A DNA stretch of 10,494 nucleotides from an uncultured Eggerthellaceae bacterium (lineage in GTDB: Bacteria; Actinomycetota; Coriobacteriia; Coriobacteriales; Eggerthellaceae), in NCBI GenBank assembly GCA_910588435.1, contig CAJUPL010000046.1:1-10494 (forward strand), in the 5' to 3' direction. Positions 1 through 4,306 of the stretch are shown in pieces. How positions within the stretch are numbered: the first letter of the stretch is position 1; every line of letters begins with the position of its first letter. The notes under the pieces were generated by a model. It did no database searches and had not been told where the DNA came from. It saw only the letters and a list, made by a program, of their open reading frames with translations. Both the position numbers and the translations under genes were made by a program.

Positions 1-60
1 TCGGGACCCCTTTCGGGACCCCTCCGAAAACTCGGCGGCTCAAGGCTGAACCTGCATGTT
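1..60. repeat. Left copy of ~60-bp terminal direct repeat
   Basis: This stretch aligns without gaps to 10435-10494 in the same orientation. The mismatches are at positions 5, 12, 13, 54 and 58 of the unit, giving 55 of 60 identical, with an unbroken 40-bp match at 14-53. It contains a doubled decamer CGGGACCCCT at 2-11 and 14-23. Both copies are cut by the window edges, so the true repeat may be longer on either side. It is probably a dispersed intergenic repeat; being direct rather than inverted, it does not look like transposon termini. Confidence 0.85.
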
Positions 61-112
61 CCTCCGCCTAAACTTCCCCATCCTTCGGCCTCGCTCCGCT
101 CGGTCCGGTGTC

Positions 113-138
113 GCGGGCACGCTGTGCCCGCTCCTTTT
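113..138 (+). terminator. Possible intrinsic terminator of a gene left of the window
   Basis: An 8-bp GC-only-but-one stem, GCGGGCAC (113-120) with GTGCCCGC (124-131), closes a 3-nt loop and is followed by TCCTTTTAT. That is an acceptable but short T tract for an intrinsic terminator reading rightwards. A second hairpin at 150-167 (GGGGCGC / GCGCCCC, 4-nt loop) is followed only by TTT and could be a backup. Since this is the first of many hairpins in the region, it may instead belong to that array. Confidence 0.4.
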
Positions 139-189
139 ATAGCGGCCTTGGGGCGCTCATGCGCCCCTTTGCAGCACTGCAGATCTCCT

Positions 190-261
190 GTGGGCGCTTG
201 CATTGCAAGCGCAGCATTGACCCCCCCTCGCGTGGGCGCTTGCATTGCAAGCGCAGCATTG
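190..261. repeat. Perfect 30-bp direct duplication containing a hairpin
   Basis: The 30 bases at 190-219 are repeated exactly at 232-261, separated by the 12-bp spacer ACCCCCCCTCGC. Each copy carries an 8-bp stem GCGCTTGC / GCAAGCGC with an ATT loop (194-212 and 236-254). The tail GCAGCATTG of the second copy also supplies the left arm of the next hairpin (256-274). Complete identity suggests a recent duplication or selection on the structure. Confidence 0.85.
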
Positions 262-411
262 CGATGAGCAATGCGTAACTTGCCCGACAGGGCAAGAGCA
301 CCCGGGTGCCAGCAGCTGGTCAGGCAACCTAGCCTGGCGCAGACCAACTATCCGGACATTTCGGGCTGACGCCCTCATTTCGCTGTGCTATCGCACAGCT
401 GCGGCTGCAAT

Positions 412-555
412 GCAGCCGCCCACTCTTGGGGGGGCAGCTGCTTCGGTCTTGCAGCCGCCCACTCTTGGGGGGGGCAGCTGCTCCGGTCTTGCAGCCGCCC
501 ACTCTTGGGGGGCAGCTGCACCGGGCTTGCAGCTGGTCACTCTTGAGAGGGAGTG
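412..555. repeat. ~39-bp tandem repeat, 3 full and 1 degenerate copy, with G tracts
   Basis: Copies lie at 412-450, 451-490 and 491-528, with a decayed fourth at 529-555. Each begins GCAGCCGCCCACTCTTGG, runs into a G tract (428-434, 467-474 and 507-512; 7, 8 and 6 G), then CAGCTGC, a CGG-containing linker and CTT. GCAGC at the start can pair with GCTGC after the G tract, enclosing a smaller CCCA/TGGG stem. The G-tract length differences are typical of slippage. The complement CGGCTGC occurs once before the array (402-408) and once after it (582-588). Spacing is continuous, without unique spacers, so it is not a CRISPR array. Confidence 0.85.
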
Positions 556-642
556 TTAGGGCTCTCAGGAAGGAGGGAGAACGGCTGCAAGAACAATGCC
601 GAGAAAACTGATACCATTGGGAGCTTGATATCGAAGGGTTCC

Positions 643-649
643 AAGGAGG
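643..649 (+). promoter_or_regulatory. Shine-Dalgarno sequence deciding the TTG start of nfo
   Basis: AAGGAGG lies 4 nt before TTG at 654. This is the only in-frame start that restores the conserved family N-terminus (IGCHLS); the ATG at 668 is out of frame, and the next in-frame ATG at 702 would remove 16 residues of the barrel's first strand and loop. Confidence 0.8.
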
Positions 650-653
650 CCAG

Positions 654-1496
654 TTGCTCACCATAGGATGCCATCTGTCATCTTCCAAAGGGTATGCGAA
701 CATGGCGGATGTTGCGGCATCCATCGGCGCGAACACGTTCCAGTTCTTCACGCGCAACCCTCGCGGCGGGCGCGCGAAGGACATAGACCCCAAGGATATA
801 GAAGCGTTCGAAGAGAAGTGCGCAGAGCACCAGATTCAGACCATCTTGGCGCATGCGCCATACACCTTGAATCCAGCGGCTAAGAAGCCAGAGACGCGCG
901 AGTTCGCCATCAACACTCTAGCTGATGACCTCACCCGCATGGAGGCCACTCCCGGGCAGCTCTACAACATGCACCCTGGCGCTCATGTGGGCCAAGGCCC
1001 AGAGGTTGGCATAGAGCTCATAGCGGATGCCATCAACCAAGCGCTAAAGCCTGAGCACACAACAACTGTCCTGCTTGAGACCATGGCTGGCAAGGGGACT
1101 GAGATAGGCCGCAGCTTCCAGGAGCTGGCTGACATCATCAGCCGTGTGGAGCTCTCAGACAAGATGGGCGTTTGCTTGGATACGTGCCATGTGTGGGACG
1201 GCGGCTATGACGTTGCCAACGGACTTGATCAGGTGCTGGATGAGTTCGACCAGGTGATAGGCCTTGATCGCCTGCGCGCCATCCATATCAATGATTCCAA
1301 GAATCCGCTAGGCGCGCACAAGGACAGGCATGAGGTCATCGGCGGCGGCCATATCGGTCTTGACGCCATCGCGGCCATGACCGCGCACCCCGCCCTTCAC
1401 CACCTCCCGTTCTTCCTGGAGACGCCTCATGAGGACGTTGCGGAATACGGCGAGGAGATAGCGGCCATCAAGGCCGCAAGAGAGGAGCTCCTCTGA
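654..1496 (+). CDS. nfo: Endonuclease IV (AP endonuclease, Nfo family)
   Basis: A 280-residue apurinic/apyrimidinic endonuclease that cleaves the DNA backbone 5' of abasic sites and removes 3' blocking groups in base-excision repair. The length matches the family (about 280). All nine metal ligands known from the E. coli enzyme have counterparts at consistent spacing: H67, H107, E142, D176, H179, H211, D224, H226 and E256, in motifs such as HAPY, NMHPGAH, CLDTCH, HINDSK and ETPH. These should hold a three-zinc centre within a TIM barrel. It starts at TTG with a strong Shine-Dalgarno sequence. It is the first gene of the operon; its TGA overlaps the next ATG by one base, so the phosphatase is probably translationally coupled. 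No promoter was identified in the hairpin-rich DNA upstream. Confidence 0.95.
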   Translation: MLTIGCHLSSSKGYANMADVAASIGANTFQFFTRNPRGGRAKDIDPKDIEAFEEKCAEHQIQTILAHAPYTLNPAAKKPETREFAINTLADDLTRMEATPGQLYNMHPGAHVGQGPEVGIELIADAINQALKPEHTTTVLLETMAGKGTEIGRSFQELADIISRVELSDKMGVCLDTCHVWDGGYDVANGLDQVLDEFDQVIGLDRLRAIHINDSKNPLGAHKDRHEVIGGGHIGLDAIAAMTAHPALHHLPFFLETPHEDVAEYGEEIAAIKAAREELL

Positions 1497-1975
1497 TGAG
1501 CGCTGCGAAAAGAGACGGAGGCAAGGTGCGCATCCTCTTCGTCTGTCACGGCAACATCTGCCGATCTCCTATGGCGGAGTTCGTGTTGAAGGACATGGTT
1601 CGCGAACGCGGCCTAGCTGACAGGTTCCATATAGAGTCCGCGGCCACCACGAACGAGGAGATAGGCAATCCTCCGCACCCTGGCACCGTGAAGCGCTTGG
1701 CGCGCGAGGGCATCAAGGTGGATGGCAAGCATGCACGGCGCATCACGGCAGATGACTATGACAGCTTCGATGTGATCATCGGCATGGACGCAGAGAACAT
1801 GGGCGACATGATGCGCGCATGGAAGCGTGACCCTGAGCATAAGGTGCACAAGATGATGGAGTTCGCGGGTGAGGACAGGGATGTGGCTGATCCGTGGTAC
1901 ACCGGGGATTTCGAAGCAACCTATGACGACATCCATGACGGGTGCGTCGGGCTTCTGGGGTGGTTGGGCCTATGA
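1496..1975 (+). CDS. Low-molecular-weight protein tyrosine phosphatase
   Basis: A 159-residue cytosolic phosphatase of the arsenate-reductase-like LMW-PTP family, which removes phosphate from phosphotyrosine through a cysteine-phosphate intermediate. The P-loop CHGNICRS lies at residues 17-24 (C17 nucleophile, R23 phosphate binding) and the general-acid loop DPWY at 132-135 (D132). Both catalytic elements are intact and the length is normal. The ATG overlaps the nfo stop by one base, and AGAGGAG (1481-1487) gives an 8-nt spaced Shine-Dalgarno sequence inside nfo. The gene ends in a 4-nt ATGA overlap with the next gene. No partner tyrosine kinase or exopolysaccharide genes are visible, so the substrate is unknown. 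The family also includes arginine phosphatases (YwlE/McsB type); I cannot exclude that specificity. Confidence 0.93.
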   Translation: MSAAKRDGGKVRILFVCHGNICRSPMAEFVLKDMVRERGLADRFHIESAATTNEEIGNPPHPGTVKRLAREGIKVDGKHARRITADDYDSFDVIIGMDAENMGDMMRAWKRDPEHKVHKMMEFAGEDRDVADPWYTGDFEATYDDIHDGCVGLLGWLGL

Positions 1976-3306
1976 ATGAGATCAAATGCCCGCATTGCGG
2001 CGAGTACTTCAAGGTGGATGAGTCGGGCTACGCTGACATAGTTCGCCAGGTGCGTGACGCGGAGTTCGAGAAGTCCGTGGATGATGCCGTATCCGTTCGC
2101 GAAGAGGTGATGCGCGCCAAGGCAACGGCAGAGCTTGCCAAGAAGGACCAGGAGATGGCCAGCTTGAAGGCAGAGCTTGGGGCCATAGAGGACAAGCATG
2201 CGCTAGAGCTTGACCACCTGAAGCTTGCGCAAGCATCAGAGCTTGAGCAGATGAGGCTTGCAAAGGAGTCAGAGACGTCAAGCCTCAAGGCAGAGCTTGG
2301 CGCCATAGCTGACAAGCATGACCTGGAGATGCAGCAGCTGAAGCTGGCCCAGGAGGCGAAGGACGCGCAGAGCGCGGCGGACGTTGAGCGCGAGCGCCTG
2401 CGTGCGCGCGATGAGCGGGATAAGGCGCTGCGTGCGAAGGATGAGCTGATAGCTGAGCGTGACAGCCAGCTTCGCGCAAAGGATGACATGATCGCCCTTC
2501 GTGAGCGTGAGATCCAGGACCTGCACGAGATGAGGAGCAAGCTCTCTGTGAAGCTCCTAGGTGAGAGCCTGGAGCAGCACTGCGAGGTGGCATTCAACCA
2601 GATGCGCGCCACAGCCTTCCGCAACTCCGAGTTTGGCAAGGACAACGAAGCCGTTGAGGGCACGAAGGGTGACTACATCTTCCGTGAGCGCACGGACACT
2701 GGCGCTGAGCTCATCTCCATCATGTTCGAGATGAAGACGGAATCCGAGGTCTCCCAGTCAACCAGCAAGAAGACGAATGAGAGCCACCTGAAGAAGCTTG
2801 ATGAGGACAGGCGCAAGAAGGGCTGCGAATACGCCGTCCTGGTGTCAACGCTGGAGGCTGACTCAGAGCTCTACAACCAGGGGATCGTGGATGTTTCCCA
2901 TCTCTATCCCAAGATGTTCGTGATACGCCCGCAGTTCTTCATCCCGCTGATATCGCTTCTGCGCAATGCCGCCCTTGACAGCGCGAAGTACAAGGACGAG
3001 CTTGAGCTGCAGCGTCGCCAAGAGATAGACGTGGCCCACTTCGAAGAGGCACTGCTTGACTTCAAGGACAAGTTCGGGCGCAACTACCAGCTTGCTTCCA
3101 AGAGGTTCGAGGCTGCCATAGAGGAGATAGACAAGGCCATCGCGCGCCTGACGAAGGTGAAGGAGAACCTGATCGGCTCTGAGCGGCAGCTGGAGCTGGC
3201 GAACAAGAAGGCAGATGGGCTCACCGTGAAGAAGCTCGTTCGCGGCAATCCCACCATGAAGGAGAAGTTCAAGGCACTGGAGGCCGCAAAAGAGGAGGAA
3301 GAATAG
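1972..3306 (+). CDS. DUF2130 coiled-coil protein, putative PD-(D/E)XK nuclease fold
   Basis: A 444-residue protein of the DUF2130 (COG4487) family, whose function is not established. Parts in order: a CPHCG half zinc-knuckle at 6-10; a long charged coiled coil at about 30-195 rich in E, K, A and L; a globular core at about 195-335; and a second helical, charged region to the end. The core shows KGDYIF (D234), then a hydrophobic strand and FEMK (E253, K255), the D...ExK arrangement of PD-(D/E)XK nucleases, followed by the conserved NESHLKKLDEDRRKKG stretch. Calling it a nuclease is inference from that motif. I chose the ATG at 1972, which gives the usual MNEIKCPHCG start and a 4-nt overlap with the phosphatase, over the GTG 30 bases upstream. 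The coiled coil contains a 40-residue internal duplication. It is likely a soluble, possibly oligomeric or DNA-associated protein. Confidence 0.85.
   Translation: MNEIKCPHCGEYFKVDESGYADIVRQVRDAEFEKSVDDAVSVREEVMRAKATAELAKKDQEMASLKAELGAIEDKHALELDHLKLAQASELEQMRLAKESETSSLKAELGAIADKHDLEMQQLKLAQEAKDAQSAADVERERLRARDERDKALRAKDELIAERDSQLRAKDDMIALREREIQDLHEMRSKLSVKLLGESLEQHCEVAFNQMRATAFRNSEFGKDNEAVEGTKGDYIFRERTDTGAELISIMFEMKTESEVSQSTSKKTNESHLKKLDEDRRKKGCEYAVLVSTLEADSELYNQGIVDVSHLYPKMFVIRPQFFIPLISLLRNAALDSAKYKDELELQRRQEIDVAHFEEALLDFKDKFGRNYQLASKRFEAAIEEIDKAIARLTKVKENLIGSERQLELANKKADGLTVKKLVRGNPTMKEKFKALEAAKEEEE
2161..2355 (+). repeat. Internal 120-bp-period duplication in the DUF2130 coiled coil
   Basis: Codons for residues 64-88 (2161-2235) recur at residues 104-128 (2281-2355), exactly 120 bp later. 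Both begin SLKAELGAI and continue with DKH and LKLAQ, with a few substitutions. An in-frame 40-residue shift changes coiled-coil length without breaking the protein. Confidence 0.8.
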
Positions 3307-3307
3307 C

Positions 3308-4219
3308 ATGTTCGGTGACAACCTGGACAGGATAGTCAAAGCCATCGAGAAGAACTACGAGGCAGATGAGATCTTCTTCACGAAGCCAGGCCTTGAGTTC
3401 CCAGACAAAGACATCATCCAGGAGATGATAGCGCGTCTTCGTCGCGTGATATTCCCCGGCTACTTCGGCGAGGAGATGCTCTCCCCGAAGACCAGCCCGC
3501 AGTACTTCATCGGTGAGCTTCTGATACGGATAGAGCGTGCGCTGCGCGAGCAGGTGATGATCGCGCTCACCTACTGCGACGGCAGGTGCAAGAACTCCGT
3601 GCCGCAGGAGGACATAGAGCGCCGCACGGCTGAGATCTGCACTGCGTTCTTCGATGAGCTCCCGGTGGTGCAGCGAAAGCTCCTCACTGACGTGCAGGCC
3701 ATCTATGACGGAGATCCCGCCGCGCAATCGAAGGAAGACGTCATCTTCTCCTACCCGGGGCTGTACGCAATCTTCGTCTACAGGCTTGCGCATGTGCTGT
3801 ACAAGCTTGAGGTGCCGTTCATCCCGCGCATCATGTCAGAGCTTGCGCATTCGCAGACAGGCGTTGACATCGGCGCCGGGGCTGAGATCGGAGAATATTT
3901 CTGCATCGATCACGCAACGGGCGTGGTGATAGGCGAGACCACGAAGATCGGCGATCACGTGAAGGTCTACCAAGGTGTCACGCTGGGCGCGCTCTCCCTT
4001 CGCGGAGGCCAGAGGCTCTCGGGCGTGAAGAGGCATCCCACCATCGAAGACAACGTGACCATCTACTCGAACGCGTCCGTGCTTGGTGGAGAAACCGTGA
4101 TAGGGGAGGGCTCTGTCATAGCGGGCTCCACCTTCGTAACGTTCAGCGTGCCGCCGCATTCGCGCGTTGCGGTGAAGGCGCAGGAGATATCCGTACGCGG
4201 CCCGAACGAGAGGGATTAG
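3308..4219 (+). CDS. cysE: Serine O-acetyltransferase (EpsC/CysE type)
   Basis: A 303-residue enzyme that transfers acetyl from acetyl-CoA to L-serine, giving O-acetylserine, the precursor that cysteine synthase combines with sulfide. The length fits the longer ~300-residue EpsC form. The N-terminal helical domain (1-150) contains DGDPAAQS (134-141); the left-handed beta-helix of hexapeptide repeats begins near 185 (TGVDIGAGAEIGEYF). Catalytic residues known from E. coli CysE have counterparts: D187, H202 in IDHATGVVIGE, and H243 in KRHPTI. The usual DIHP is DIGA here. GAGGAGG at 3292-3298 lies inside the preceding gene, whose stop is one base away, so it is the last gene of the operon. No cysteine synthase gene is in the window. 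No sulfur-responsive riboswitch or T-box is visible. Confidence 0.93.
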   Translation: MFGDNLDRIVKAIEKNYEADEIFFTKPGLEFPDKDIIQEMIARLRRVIFPGYFGEEMLSPKTSPQYFIGELLIRIERALREQVMIALTYCDGRCKNSVPQEDIERRTAEICTAFFDELPVVQRKLLTDVQAIYDGDPAAQSKEDVIFSYPGLYAIFVYRLAHVLYKLEVPFIPRIMSELAHSQTGVDIGAGAEIGEYFCIDHATGVVIGETTKIGDHVKVYQGVTLGALSLRGGQRLSGVKRHPTIEDNVTIYSNASVLGGETVIGEGSVIAGSTFVTFSVPPHSRVAVKAQEISVRGPNERD

Positions 4220-4264
4220 CGCCCCTCATCTGCGCAAACGATATCTCAACATGACTGTGCCGCG

Positions 4265-4306
4265 TGCATGCAATGTTGACCTTAGGGCATAACATTGCTG
4301 CATGCA
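4265..4306 (+). promoter_or_regulatory. 13-bp interrupted inverted repeat covering the first Pip start codon
   Basis: TGCATG (4265-4270) plus CAATGTT (4271-4277) are complementary to AACATTG (4291-4297) plus CATGCA (4301-4306), with a 3-nt bulge CTG at 4298-4300 and a 13-nt loop. The ATG at 4302-4304 lies inside the right arm. In RNA this would hide the start codon; in DNA it could be an operator. Either would control the Pip pair. Confidence 0.55.
4290..4295 (+). promoter_or_regulatory. Candidate -10 box for a leaderless Pip transcript
   Basis: TAACAT fits the TANNNT -10 pattern and lies at -12 to -7 relative to the A of the ATG at 4302, the spacing expected if transcription starts at the start codon. 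No Shine-Dalgarno sequence stands 5-10 nt before that ATG. No good -35 exists at 16-18 nt; TTGACC at 4276-4281 is too close to pair with it. Suggestive only. Confidence 0.3.

Larger units (their letters stand above)
113..419. other. Chain of about eleven consecutive small hairpins
   Basis: Perfect short inverted repeats follow one another almost without gaps: 113-131 (8-bp stem, 3-nt loop), 150-167 (7/4), 194-212 (8/3), 236-254 (8/3), 256-274 (7/5), 279-296 (7/4), the 12-bp palindrome 298-309, 321-336 (5/6), 363-374 (4/4), 382-399 (7/4) and 401-419 (8/3). Apart from the duplicated pair at 194-254, the stems have different sequences, so this is not simply one repeat amplified. It could be a structured RNA, an accumulation of small palindromic repeats or a transcription barrier. 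Function is unknown to me. Confidence 0.7.
61..653. other. Non-coding, hairpin-rich region upstream of nfo
   Basis: About 590 bp without a believable gene. The open frames here are short, overlap on both strands, cross tandem repeats whose unit lengths (39, 40, 38) do not keep frame, and give low-complexity products. What it does hold is a possible terminator near 113-138, a chain of small hairpins through 419, a 30-bp perfect duplication at 190-261 and a ~39-bp tandem repeat at 412-555. I found no convincing promoter for nfo; a TTGAGA at 543-548 has no -10 partner at normal spacing. Confidence 0.7.

Noticed and set aside
412..555. Possible CRISPR array
   Set aside because: Repeats are directly adjacent with no unique spacers, units vary in length mainly through G tracts, and no cas genes are present.
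157..793. Open frames on both strands in the left non-coding region
   Set aside because: They run through hairpins and tandem repeats with frame-breaking unit lengths, give low-complexity products resembling no known family, lack ribosome-binding sites and partly overlap nfo.
1942..1971. Upstream GTG start for the DUF2130 gene
   Set aside because: It would add ten residues before the conserved MNEIKCPHCG start and deepen the overlap with the phosphatase; the ATG at 1972 gives a classic ATGA junction.
654..4219. GATC avoidance as the cause of the AUA bias
   Set aside because: The cysE gene alone contains eight GATC sites by hand count, more than expected by chance, so the tetranucleotide is not avoided.
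4276..4281. TTGACC as a -35 box for the first Pip gene
   Set aside because: At 16-18 nt downstream the sequence is around the ATG (TGCATG), not a -10 box; at TAACAT the spacing is only 8 nt.
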